Source of the DNA: Bacteroidales bacterium
Lineage (GTDB): Bacteria; Bacteroidota; Bacteroidia; Bacteroidales; F082
DNA length: 64,000 nucleotides
Direction of reading: 5' to 3'
Assembly (NCBI GenBank): GCA_015709215.1
Contig: JACCQN010000004.1
Span: 25,198 to 89,197, forward strand
The notes beneath the pieces were generated by a model, which was not told the origin of the DNA, ran no database searches, and saw only the letters and a program-made list of their open reading frames with translations. The position numbers were made by a program, and so were the translations under genes. Of this stretch, positions 42,101-50,174 are shown in pieces; position 1 is the first letter of the stretch; the number at the start of each line of letters is the position of its first letter.

Positions 42101-43521
42101 ATGGCATCAGGGATGAAGATGTTCCTGGCTCGCCATTAAACTGGATACGTTCAGGAACATTTAAGGATCAAGATAATTCATCTGCATTGAATGAAGACTG
42201 GAGGATGTCGTATTCGCAGGATGTGCCCGACAGACCCTGGGATGCAAATGAAGATTTTGAGCAAATTTTGTTTGGAACCTGGGCGCCTTACTCCTTAACA
42301 GCTTATGGTAATACATTTGTTCCAAGTGAACCAGCACAAAGTACAGTAGGGCCGGCTTACAGCAGGGATTCAAAGGTAAGTAACAGCCTTAATGACCTTT
42401 TCAGTGTTGATATCGTTTTAACTCCCGATAAATCAAAATGGAGCCGCAGTCCGGTGCTCGAAATGTCTTATGATCAGGTTCTGGCTGAGGGCAATGCTCC
42501 CAGGTTTGGCCTGCGTAAATCACCTTCTGTGGATCAGCAGGGAAATCCTGCCGCCTCAATGGATATGGAACCCAGTAATAATCCTAACGATCCTAACTAT
42601 ATCGGAAGTTATGGAATGGGATGGTTCCCAGGCTATGCCATTAACGTTGAAACAGGTGAAAGGTTGAATATCATGTTTGGCGAAGATTCTTATCTCTCCA
42701 AACAAAATGGTCGTGACATGTTATTTAATCCACCTCCAAGGGATATGGATGTTAGTCAGATGGCTGACCCCAATATTATCACACCGGTAGGTGGCAGTCC
42801 GGTTATGGGTGGCAAACACTATGTTTACATCATGGGTCACGAAGAAAATATTTATGAGCTGTTTAATATGGAATTCAAATCACCGGCCTACGATGCAGGC
42901 AGATATGCTTTTAGCGTTCTTGATACTTTGTTTAATCCTGTGTCGCCTGTAGTTCCAACGGTGTCTTCCTATTTCTATACTGCAATTAAGTATGTTGGTA
43001 TGCCCATGCCTGTATTAGGACAGGAATGGTTGAGCAATGAGACTAGAATACGAATTAGGGTAGCAAGACCTTACGAACGTTATTATTCTAAATTGCCGTT
43101 AGATACTATATATGATGGCATGGACGTAAATCAGTTCTATCCTAAGTATGCATTTAGCACGCAGGGAATAGCAACTGAATATCGAGATCCGGATAAACTG
43201 CAAACAGATCTTGACTTAATTAGTGTGGTTCCAAACCCATATTATGCATATTCTTCGTACGAGAGAAATGCGCTTGATAACCGTGTAAAAATTACTAATT
43301 TGCCTGAGCAGTGTGTGATAACTATTTATAATATGAGTGGTACAAGAATCAGACAGTTCAAGAAAGATGAACCTAAGACTTCCATAGACTGGGATTTGAA
43401 GAATTTTGCCGGCGTGCCTATTGCCAGTGGTATTTATCTGATCCATGTCAAATCAGAGGATGGTGAACGCGTCATCAAGTGGTTTGGTTCTTTGCGTCCG
43501 ATGGATTTGAATACTTTCTAG
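39175..43521 (+). CDS. Giant secreted protein with type IX-like C-terminal domain
   Basis: 1448 residues. A signal peptide (about 1-24) precedes an N-terminal block with VRARINAGGDMWWDL and a GALWIGGLD segment that I recognise from large Bacteroidota proteins of unknown function. The body is rich in Asp, Asn and Tyr with many short repeats of loop-like DxDxDG sequences (DIDGDGEYNP), suggesting calcium binding. The last 85 residues form a beta-sandwich-like tail (VVPNPYYAYS, ITIYNMSGTRIRQF, WDLKNFAGVPIASGIYLIHV) that resembles type IX secretion C-terminal signals, then an unusual extension ending LRPMDLNTF. No catalytic motif was recognised. It lies between a TonB receptor and a PorV-like barrel, 49 and 39 bases apart. 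Confidence 0.85.
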   Translation: MKNISKLVLSMVFILAVVKYDYAREYQGNDMNNKSSGLKETSAGCSPSSAFEWLDINNVRARINAGGDMWWDLDGISRYYVPKSGSATSMYSGALWIGGLDINNQLKLAAQRFRQGPDLNGGVDFWTGPLTIDGTAAIDETVCAQYDRLFKMNRALVDEFLSHTDPITGAFIPSDDYTIPTEILEWPAHADISKKQSYYLAPFYDIDGDGEYNPFAGDYPYYDIDNSLCHTKTPTMDESIEGSINGSILADQVIKGDQTLWWVFNDKGNIHTDSEGAAIGLEIRAQAFAFATNDEVNNMTFYSYEIINRSTFELTETYFSPWVDPDLGYARDDYVGCDVGRGLGYAYNGTAVDGSGEPEAYGEQPPAIGVDFFQGPYLDPDILDNPKYRFIIDQATGDTIGREQLCDVSINGVNFGNGIVDDERYGMRRFVYYNNSNDPINGEPRQAGHYYNYLRGIWKNGQKMRYGGDAVNTGVLEDVTADFMFPFDSDPCNWGTNGINPEGYNSDGVYWSEESENNQPEDRRFMQSAGPFTLKPGAVNYITVGIPWARAVSGGPFASVQLLRRVDDKAQTLFDNCFKVIDGPNAPDLSFQELDKELIVYISNSPSSNNFGENYLEFDPNIVQPHPDDPSKRSDSLYRFEGYQIFQLKDPTVGVESIHDPDKVRLVAQFDKKNGVSKLVNFYYDELIEANVPVIEVSGGDNGIQHSFKLSQDAFAQGDVQLVNHKQYYYMAIAYAYNEYMPYSQDPGVLNGLLGQKTPYLAGRKNIKTYTAIPHKTVNGIIAKADYGNGPEITRLAGHGNGGQELELKPEVIDEILSKDPASEDNIFGSPNYPIAYNPVYMEGHGPINVKVIDPLNVVSAEYELTFDTLRYLRLYNVTGDPAVRGDTASKYISNWMLKDVNTGESYTSDTTTLEDYEQLFLDRGISITIKQPYKPGVYKVGNNTNNQFYERTLAPGNGFITANIIYKDSSRRWLDGIRDEDVPGSPLNWIRSGTFKDQDNSSALNEDWRMSYSQDVPDRPWDANEDFEQILFGTWAPYSLTAYGNTFVPSEPAQSTVGPAYSRDSKVSNSLNDLFSVDIVLTPDKSKWSRSPVLEMSYDQVLAEGNAPRFGLRKSPSVDQQGNPAASMDMEPSNNPNDPNYIGSYGMGWFPGYAINVETGERLNIMFGEDSYLSKQNGRDMLFNPPPRDMDVSQMADPNIITPVGGSPVMGGKHYVYIMGHEENIYELFNMEFKSPAYDAGRYAFSVLDTLFNPVSPVVPTVSSYFYTAIKYVGMPMPVLGQEWLSNETRIRIRVARPYERYYSKLPLDTIYDGMDVNQFYPKYAFSTQGIATEYRDPDKLQTDLDLISVVPNPYYAYSSYERNALDNRVKITNLPEQCVITIYNMSGTRIRQFKKDEPKTSIDWDLKNFAGVPIASGIYLIHVKSEDGERVIKWFGSLRPMDLNTF

Positions 43522-43560
43522 TTATTAATTGAAATGCGAACCAGAAATAAAAGATAGATT

Positions 43561-44634
43561 ATGAATACTTTTTATAGAACCATAGCTGCAATAAGCCTGG
43601 CAATTCTTGTAGGATTGATTAGTATGGAATCATTCGCAGGTAACAAGGACAGGTCGGGACAGGCTGGTGCATCAGAGCTTTTAATTAATCCCTGGGCACG
43701 AAGTACTGGATGGGGTAATGCCGGGATGGCCAGTATTAGAGGTCTCGAAGGTATATGGAGTAATGTGGGAGGCACTGCATTTACGAGGAAAACAGAGTTG
43801 ATCTTTTCGAATACTACCTGGCTAAAAGGATCTGATATCAGCATTTTCTCCTTTGGATTATCCCAAAGAGTTGGTGAAACAGGTGCATTTGGCCTTGCAG
43901 TGATGAGTATGAGTTTTGGTGATATACCCATTACAACAACTGAAAGTCCGGATGGAGGGATTGGTACCTATTCGCCTAACCTGATGAATATTAGCTTGTC
44001 ATATGCAAAATCCTTCTCAAATAGTATTCATGCTGGATTTGTGCTCAAAATTATCTCTGAGAGTATTTCAGATATGAGTGCTCAGGGAGTTGCAATTGAT
44101 GCAGGTATTCAGTATGTTACTGGTGAAAGGGAGAATATTCATTTTGGGATTACCCTTAAGAATATCGGACCAACAATGAGTTTTTCTGGTGACGGATTGT
44201 CGATCAAATCTTTTATCCCAGGCCGACCAGACGAAACCCAGTTTACGCTTGAACAACGTAAGGAAGCTTTTGAGCTGCCCACACAACTTTCAATAGCTGC
44301 AGCTTATGATTTCCTTTTTGAGAATGATTACCGTTTTACGCTGGCTGGGAACTTCACTTCTAATTCATTTACCAAAGACCAGATAACACTTGGAGGCGAG
44401 TTTTCACTTAAAGAATATCTGATGCTACGCGCTGGATATACCTATGAGGAGGGTATTGGGGATGATATCGAAAGTGTTGATCGTACCAATGTTGCAAAAG
44501 GGCTTAGTATGGGGCTTTCGGTTCAGGTGCCACTTAATAAGGAGAATGGTTCTGTATTTTCAGTGGATTATTCTTACAGAGATACAGATCACTTTAGTGG
44601 ATCACATACTATTGGTGCCAAAATAAGCTTCTAA
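43561..44634 (+). CDS. PorV/PorQ-family outer-membrane barrel protein
   Basis: 357 residues. A signal peptide (about 1-27) precedes ASELLINPWARSTGWGNAGMAS, the N-terminal pattern of PorV/PorQ proteins, where a PorV-type protein handles type IX cargo at the outer membrane. Alternating hydrophobic strands follow, ending in a C-terminal Phe (GAKISF). It is probably a FadL-like 14-strand barrel. It is the third gene of the TonB receptor module, so it may serve the giant secreted protein just upstream rather than general type IX export. That is inference from context; a general PorV is expected elsewhere in the genome. Confidence 0.85.
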   Translation: MNTFYRTIAAISLAILVGLISMESFAGNKDRSGQAGASELLINPWARSTGWGNAGMASIRGLEGIWSNVGGTAFTRKTELIFSNTTWLKGSDISIFSFGLSQRVGETGAFGLAVMSMSFGDIPITTTESPDGGIGTYSPNLMNISLSYAKSFSNSIHAGFVLKIISESISDMSAQGVAIDAGIQYVTGERENIHFGITLKNIGPTMSFSGDGLSIKSFIPGRPDETQFTLEQRKEAFELPTQLSIAAAYDFLFENDYRFTLAGNFTSNSFTKDQITLGGEFSLKEYLMLRAGYTYEEGIGDDIESVDRTNVAKGLSMGLSVQVPLNKENGSVFSVDYSYRDTDHFSGSHTIGAKISF

Positions 44635-44754
44635 ATAGCTCCCCTAAAATATTGGATCAGTGGGAAGCTTTTTCTGCTGATCCTTTACGTTTTAAGTGGA
44701 ATTTTAAAAAAACATAAAAACCCTTAGTAATTAGCCAATAAAAATTAAAAGTTT

Positions 44755-44762
44755 TATCTTTG
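44755..44762 (+). promoter_or_regulatory. Candidate greA promoter (-7 box)
   Basis: TATCTTTG is a full match to TAnnTTTG. No TTG element is at the usual distance. A start near 44769 places the hairpin below at the very 5' end of the greA transcript. Confidence 0.45.
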
Positions 44763-44768
44763 CAAAAG

Positions 44769-44800
44769 AAAGGCCCTTATTGTGTTAAGGGTCTTTTCTA
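44769..44800 (+). terminator. Hairpin in the greA leader (terminator or attenuator)
   Basis: AAAGGCCCTTA pairs with TAAGGGTCTTT (11 pairs, one G-U) around a 6-base loop, followed by TCTA and only a weak T-run. It may end transcripts from the PorV-like gene, 135 bases upstream, or act on the greA leader, since the promoter box lies just before it. Confidence 0.55.
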
Positions 44801-44904
44801 TTATAAAATTAGCACCATACAACACTATTGTTTATTGTTAAGAAAGGACTCTAAACCGGTCTGGTTAATACAGGCTGGGTTTATTTATTTTAAAAACCAT
44901 TGTT

Positions 44905-45378
44905 ATGTCTGAAACAAAGTATTTTACGCAGGAAGGACTGCAAAAGCTCAAAGATGAATTAGAAGAGTTAATGCTAAAGGAACGCCCTAAAATTTCTCAA
45001 ATGATTGCGGAGGCAAGAGATAAGGGTGATTTATCAGAAAATGCAGAGTATGATGCTGCCAAAGAAGCCCAGGGAATGCTCGAGCTTAAAATTTCCAGGC
45101 TTCAGCAATTAATTATGAATGCCCGTGTTATCGATGAGTCAAAAATGGATACTACAAAAGTGCTTTTGTTTTCGAAGGTGAAGATCAAAAACCTTAAGAA
45201 TGGTGCAATCATGAATTATATGCTTGTGCCGGAAAAAGAGGCTGACCTAAAAAGTGGTAAAATCTCTGTTAACTCTCCTATTGCAAAAGGCCTGCTTGGA
45301 AAAACGGTAGGCGAACGGGCTGAAATCATTGTGCCTGCCGGAGTGATGACTTTTGAAATTGTTGAAATTTCACGTTAA
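44905..45378 (+). CDS. greA: Transcription elongation factor GreA
   Basis: 157 residues, normal length. GreA stimulates RNA cleavage by backtracked RNA polymerase. The N-terminal coiled coil (about 1-75) carries the conserved tip GDLSENAEYDAAKE, whose acidic residues reach the active site. The C-terminal FKBP-like domain ends with SPIAKGLLGKTVGERAEI. A HIT-family gene follows 11 bases downstream, a common pairing in this phylum. Confidence 0.97.
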   Translation: MSETKYFTQEGLQKLKDELEELMLKERPKISQMIAEARDKGDLSENAEYDAAKEAQGMLELKISRLQQLIMNARVIDESKMDTTKVLLFSKVKIKNLKNGAIMNYMLVPEKEADLKSGKISVNSPIAKGLLGKTVGERAEIIVPAGVMTFEIVEISR

Positions 45379-45389
45379 ACGAAATTAAT

Positions 45390-45791
45390 ATGGCAACCTT
45401 ATTCACAAAAATTGTTCAGGGAGAAATTCCAGCTTATAAAGTAGCTGAGAATGATCGTTTTTTAGCTTTTTTGGATATAAATCCATTGGCTAAAGGCCAT
45501 ACGCTTGTTATTCCTAAAAAGGAGACAGATTATATCCTTGATATGGAAGACGAAGAACTTGCGGCCTTAATGGTATTTGCAAAAAAAGTTGGTCGTGCTA
45601 TTGAAAAACTAGTGCCATGCAAACGCATGGGTATCACCGTAATAGGCTTGGAAATACCTCATACGCATATTCACCTGATCCCGATCAATAGCATTTATGA
45701 TATGGATTTTAAGCAGCCTAAGCTGAAATTTACACCGGAAGAAATGGAACAGCTCAGTTTAGCAATACGAAATGCAGTGAGTTTAGACTAG
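45390..45791 (+). CDS. HIT-family nucleotide hydrolase/transferase
   Basis: 133 residues. The histidine triad HTHIHLI (IPHTHIHLIPI, about 89-99) defines the family; the middle His is the nucleophile. The N-terminal TLFTKIVQGEIPAYKVAEND and FLDINPLAKGHTLVIPK are usual for Hint-type proteins. Likely a hydrolase of adenosine phosphoramidate or similar nucleotides; the exact substrate is not predictable. Co-transcribed with greA. Confidence 0.93.
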   Translation: MATLFTKIVQGEIPAYKVAENDRFLAFLDINPLAKGHTLVIPKKETDYILDMEDEELAALMVFAKKVGRAIEKLVPCKRMGITVIGLEIPHTHIHLIPINSIYDMDFKQPKLKFTPEEMEQLSLAIRNAVSLD

Positions 45792-45811
45792 CGAATATCA
45801 AGGTTTTAGAC

Positions 45812-45851
45812 AACAGTAAAAGGCCGTCGATTTTCGATGGCCTTTGCTGTT
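45812..45851. terminator. Bidirectional terminator between the HIT and PurF-type genes
   Basis: AACAGTAAAAGGCCGTCGA pairs with TCGATGGCCTTTGCTGTT around TTT with few mismatches. It lies between convergent genes, reads into T-rich tails on either strand, and touches the stop codon of the minus-strand gene. Confidence 0.8.
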
Positions 45852-47751
45852 AATAGGCTCTTTCATCACGTCCCTCAATGAAGTTGATAAATGATTTGTT
45901 TACCACTTTGTTCCCGCCGGGTGTTGGGTAATCTCCAGTAAAGTACCAATCACCTTTATGATTGGGTATTGCAGCATGCAGATTTTCAATGGATTGATAT
46001 ACCACACTAACTTTTGATTTGATTTCGGGCGAGGTAATCATTGCAGCAATCTGTTCCGAAATCTGTTGAGCTGTGAAGGGTTTGTATATTTCTTTCACAT
46101 AATTTACGATGGATTCTTTTGGAAAATTTTCCTGGGCTTTACACTTTTTGTACACTTCGTTGATGATATATTCCTGATGTGTTGATTTTAGCAAGCTGAT
46201 AGTGGCTCTAAAGGCAATAAAATCACTCAATTTGGCCATGTCGATTCCGTAACAATCGGGATAGCGGATCTGTGGAGCCGATGAAGCGATTACAATGTGA
46301 TTGGGGCCAAGACGGTCTAAAATCCGAATGATACTATTACGCAGGGTAGTACCTCTTACGATGGAATCATCCAGCACCACCAGCGTATCTTCGCCGGCGC
46401 GAACAACGCCATAAGTTACGTCATAGATATGCGTAACAAGATCGTTACGTTGATTATCCTGAGTAATGAATGTGCGCAGTTTCATGTCTTTCACGGCAAT
46501 TTCTTCAATCCTGAGTTGGGTCGAGAAGATTTCATTCAATTGCTCCTGATTGATAGTTTGGCCGGCTGCCAGTATTTTATCTTTTTTTACTTCGACAAAA
46601 TGTCTGTTAAGCTCTTGCACCATGCCTCTGAAGGCAACAGAAGCAGTATTGGGGATATAAGAAAAAACAGTGTTTTTTATGTTGTGGTCAATTTCATACA
46701 GGATGGCAGGAACAAGCAGTTCGCCAAGCTTTTTGCGTTCCTTGTAAATATCGGCATCGGTACCCCGCGAAAAATAAATCCTTTCGAAAGAACAGGCTTT
46801 GCGTGGCAGCTTATCTTTACACCTTTCCTCACTGAAACGACCATCCTTTTTGATGATCAGTGCATGACCCGGCTCGATTTCCTTAATAGAATTGATAGGT
46901 ACATTGAAAGCTGTTTGTATGGGTGGCCGTTCTGATGTTGCAACCACAATTTCATCATCAGCATAATAATAAGCCGGACGAATGCCAGCTGGATCTCTGA
47001 ACACGAAAGCATCACCATGTCCCATCATCCCGGTGATCACATAACCACCATCCCAATATTGGGAGCTCTCAGTTAAAATAGCTTTTACATTTAGCTCCTC
47101 AGCAATTTTGAGTGAAATATCTCTTTTAGAAAGACCTGACTGCCTGTACTTTTTGTAAATACGTTCATTTTCGGTATCCAGAAAATGTCCAATCTTCTCT
47201 AAAACTGTCACAGTATCAGAGGTTTCAACCGGATATTGTCCTAATTCAACAAGTTTATCAAATAATTCGTCAACATTGGTCATATTGAAATTTCCGGCCA
47301 GAACCAAATTTCGCGTCATCCAGTTATTGGCTCTTACGAATGGATGCAGGTTCGTGATGTCGTTACTGCCAAATGTTCCATAACGCAGGTGCCCCATAAA
47401 CAATTCACCGCTAAAATCAACGTTATTTTTTAGCCAGTTTACATCTTTAAGCCTATCGGGGCGTTCAAGCTCGATAAGTTGAAGTTGATCATAAATATTA
47501 TTGAAAATCTCTTTTATGGGAGTATTGGAATTCGAACGAAGTCTGCTAATGTATTTATTTCCGGGCTCCAGGTCTAGCTTTATCCCTGCAATACCAGCTC
47601 CGTCCTGTCCTCTGTTGTGCTGCTTTTGCATTAAAAGGTGCAATTTTTGCAATCCGTAAAGGGCTGTGCCATATTTAGCAAGATAATATTCGAGGGGTTT
47701 GAGTAAACGAATGAATGCAATACCGCATTCATGTTTTATTTGGTCGCTCAT
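45850..47751 (-). CDS. purF: Long PurF-type amidophosphoribosyltransferase
   Basis: 633 residues, against about 470-510 for standard PurF. The N-terminal glutaminase domain has its nucleophile at Cys9 (MSDQIKHECGIAF), so an 8-residue leader must be removed or tolerated, and QHNRGQDGAGIAG is typical of the family. The PRPP-binding motif LVVLDDSIVRGTT identifies the transferase half. Such long proteins occur in Bacteroidota, sometimes beside a standard PurF. If a second copy exists elsewhere, this one may have a different role; the reaction, PRPP plus glutamine to phosphoribosylamine, is inferred from the motifs. On the coding strand a TAAATTTG box (47794-47801) lies about 45 bases upstream. 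Confidence 0.85.
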   Translation of the reverse strand: MSDQIKHECGIAFIRLLKPLEYYLAKYGTALYGLQKLHLLMQKQHNRGQDGAGIAGIKLDLEPGNKYISRLRSNSNTPIKEIFNNIYDQLQLIELERPDRLKDVNWLKNNVDFSGELFMGHLRYGTFGSNDITNLHPFVRANNWMTRNLVLAGNFNMTNVDELFDKLVELGQYPVETSDTVTVLEKIGHFLDTENERIYKKYRQSGLSKRDISLKIAEELNVKAILTESSQYWDGGYVITGMMGHGDAFVFRDPAGIRPAYYYADDEIVVATSERPPIQTAFNVPINSIKEIEPGHALIIKKDGRFSEERCKDKLPRKACSFERIYFSRGTDADIYKERKKLGELLVPAILYEIDHNIKNTVFSYIPNTASVAFRGMVQELNRHFVEVKKDKILAAGQTINQEQLNEIFSTQLRIEEIAVKDMKLRTFITQDNQRNDLVTHIYDVTYGVVRAGEDTLVVLDDSIVRGTTLRNSIIRILDRLGPNHIVIASSAPQIRYPDCYGIDMAKLSDFIAFRATISLLKSTHQEYIINEVYKKCKAQENFPKESIVNYVKEIYKPFTAQQISEQIAAMITSPEIKSKVSVVYQSIENLHAAIPNHKGDWYFTGDYPTPGGNKVVNKSFINFIEGRDERAY

Positions 47752-47937
47752 GAAGCTTTAGCTTAAAAATGATAAATTTGCTCATTTAAGGTGCAAATTT
47801 ACAGTTTTTTTTAAGGGAGCGCTTGTTTATACAAGACTGTCTTTAAAATTGCTTTTTACTGAAATTCAGATATAAACATCCTGGTTTAATCGGTTTTGGC
47901 TGAAAATCCGGGTTTAGCAAACCAAAATTAATCTGCT

Positions 47938-48393
47938 ATGAATTTTTTAATTAGAGATGCTGTTAAAGATGACCTTGAAAGCATCGCACGCTTTCAGGAG
48001 AATATGGCATGGGAAACAGAAAAGCTAAAGCTTGATGCCAACAAAATCAGAGCTGGAATTGCTGCTGTTTTTGAGGATGCTTCTAAGGGACGTTATTTCA
48101 TTGCTGAATTTGATGGAGAAGCGGCCGGCTCGCTACTGATCACTTACGAGTGGAGCGACTGGCGCAACAGCTGGGTGTATTGGATTCAATCGGTTTATGT
48201 GGAAGCGGCATTTCGCCGAAAAGGTATCTATCGTGCATTATATCAACATGTTCAGGATCTGGTAAGCAAGCAAAATGATGTTGCAGGTATTCGTTTGTAT
48301 GTGGAAAGAACAAACGAAACTGCTCAAAAAACTTATACAAATCTTGGAATGGATGGGCAACATTATCAACTCTTTGAATGGATGAAATCCTAA
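47938..48393 (+). CDS. GNAT-family N-acetyltransferase
   Basis: 151 residues. The acetyl-CoA-binding motif A is clear: YVEAAFRRKGIYRALYQHV (about 88-106, with the R/Q-x-x-G-x-G/A core as RRKGIY). The segment LYVERTNETAQKTYTNLGM (about 120-138) is the usual motif B. The acceptor substrate is unknown. It lies 24 bases upstream of the YfcC-type transporter, so the two are probably co-transcribed; an amino acid or amine is a reasonable guess for the shared substrate. Confidence 0.88.
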   Translation: MNFLIRDAVKDDLESIARFQENMAWETEKLKLDANKIRAGIAAVFEDASKGRYFIAEFDGEAAGSLLITYEWSDWRNSWVYWIQSVYVEAAFRRKGIYRALYQHVQDLVSKQNDVAGIRLYVERTNETAQKTYTNLGMDGQHYQLFEWMKS

Positions 48394-48417
48394 ACTAAAA
48401 CTAAGCTTTAGCTACTT

Positions 48418-50043
48418 ATGGCAAAATCGCGTAAAGTCCCCCACACTTATGTAATCGTTTTTTTTATCATCCTGCTGGCTGCAGTGTTAACATGGATTAT
48501 TCCTCCCGGGAAGTATGTTGAAGTAAGCACCGAAACGGAGCAGGGAACAGCAGCTACCCTGCAGTTTTTTTATCAGGATCAACTTCCGGAGGAGGCTCAG
48601 CAGGAATTTAATGCCAGACCACAGACCTGGCAGGTTTTTTCGGCGCTGTTCAAAGGCTTTGTAAAACAAAGTAATATCATCATTTTTATCTTGATGATAG
48701 GTGGTGCTTTCTGGATCATGAACCAAAGCAAAGCCATTGACGTTGGGATTTATGATTTTTTGAAATTTACCCGAAAAATTGGTCATAACGGTCTAATCAG
48801 AAAAATTGGGGTTGATAATATTATCATCAGCCTTGTAATGCTGTTGTTCAGCGTTTTTGGAGCTGTTTTTGGGATGAGCGAAGAAACCATAGCCTTTGCT
48901 ATTATTATTGTTCCCCTGGCCATTTCGATGGGTTACGATTCAATTGTTGGAGTGAGTATGGTTTATGTTGGTGCTCATTTGGGCTTTGCAGGGGCAATTC
49001 TGAATCCATTTACCATAGGTATTGCCCAGGGTTTGGCAGATATTCCATTGTTTTCCGGAATTGAATACCGCATGATTAGTTGGTTGGCTATCAATGCAGT
49101 GGGGATTTATTTTGTGTTGCGTTATGCGGCCAAAATCCGACGCAAGCCGTCTCTTTCTCCTGTATATGACGAAGATGTCTATTGGCGTGCCCGAGAACAG
49201 GACGAGTCGCGCGAAGTAGTTTATTATACACCCCGCATAGCCTGGATAGTTTATGCCATTATTACAGTTGCGCTGGGCATTTTTTCGTTTTACTATCCGG
49301 AATCAACCTTGCATATTGGTAATAGTAATATTAGTTTTTATATCATTCCGTTGAGTGCCGTGATTTTTGTGATTCTTGGTTATTTTACACTTAAGAAGTC
49401 GGTACATTATTTCATTCTCCTTTTGCTCTCTTACACTATTTTTTATCTGATTGTAGGGGTGATGGGCTACGACTGGTATGTGATGGAGATAGCCACTTTG
49501 TTTCTGGTGCTGGGTATAGCCAGTGGACTGGCAATCAATAAATCGGCTGATGAGATAGCCAAACTGTTTTTAGAAGGGGTAAACGATATCATGTCGGCTG
49601 CGGTGATCGTAGGACTTGCAGGCGGGATTATTGTTATACTCGAGGATGGCGGCATCATCGATTCCATCCTTTATGGTTTATCCAAAGCTATGGTAAACTT
49701 TGGTAATATTGCTTCAATAGGAGTGATGTATCTGATACAAACCATCATTAATATTGTGATTCCGTCCGGTTCGGCTAAGGCGGCTATAACTATGCCCATC
49801 ATGGCGCCTTTCAGCGATTTGATTGGCATATCGCGACAGGCAACAGTTATGGCTTTTCAGTTTGGTGATGGCTTCACGAATATGATTACACCTACTTCAG
49901 GTATTTTAATCGGTGTGTTAGGTGTGGCCAGAATACCTTACCATAAATGGGTGAAATGGGTGTGGCCGATGATCTTAGCTTTAATAGTGCTGGGGTTTTT
50001 ATTGCTTATCCCAACGGTAACTATACCATTGAATGGTTTTTAA
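48418..50043 (+). CDS. YfcC-family transporter (putative basic amino acid antiporter)
   Basis: 541 residues with about twelve to thirteen membrane spans. The start MAKSRKVPHTYVIVFFIILLAAVLTWIIPPGKY matches the YfcC N-terminal span. GMSEETIAFAIIIVPLA and NIVIPSGSAKAAITMPIMAP (two conserved polar loops) are characteristic of this family in the ion-transporter superfamily. The substrate is not defined by the sequence; basic amino acids or peptides are the usual annotation. It probably forms an operon with the acetyltransferase gene upstream. Confidence 0.9.
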   Translation: MAKSRKVPHTYVIVFFIILLAAVLTWIIPPGKYVEVSTETEQGTAATLQFFYQDQLPEEAQQEFNARPQTWQVFSALFKGFVKQSNIIIFILMIGGAFWIMNQSKAIDVGIYDFLKFTRKIGHNGLIRKIGVDNIIISLVMLLFSVFGAVFGMSEETIAFAIIIVPLAISMGYDSIVGVSMVYVGAHLGFAGAILNPFTIGIAQGLADIPLFSGIEYRMISWLAINAVGIYFVLRYAAKIRRKPSLSPVYDEDVYWRAREQDESREVVYYTPRIAWIVYAIITVALGIFSFYYPESTLHIGNSNISFYIIPLSAVIFVILGYFTLKKSVHYFILLLLSYTIFYLIVGVMGYDWYVMEIATLFLVLGIASGLAINKSADEIAKLFLEGVNDIMSAAVIVGLAGGIIVILEDGGIIDSILYGLSKAMVNFGNIASIGVMYLIQTIINIVIPSGSAKAAITMPIMAPFSDLIGISRQATVMAFQFGDGFTNMITPTSGILIGVLGVARIPYHKWVKWVWPMILALIVLGFLLLIPTVTIPLNGF

Positions 50044-50174
50044 GTAACTGTTTTTGTCTGAGCGCATAAATAGGACATTGATGCAAAGCCAACGGAATTG
50101 AACAAGACTTCCTGGCGTATGGAAATTGAAGATCAAGGCAGTTTATTCGATAAGTTGAATGCACTGTTCAACAT

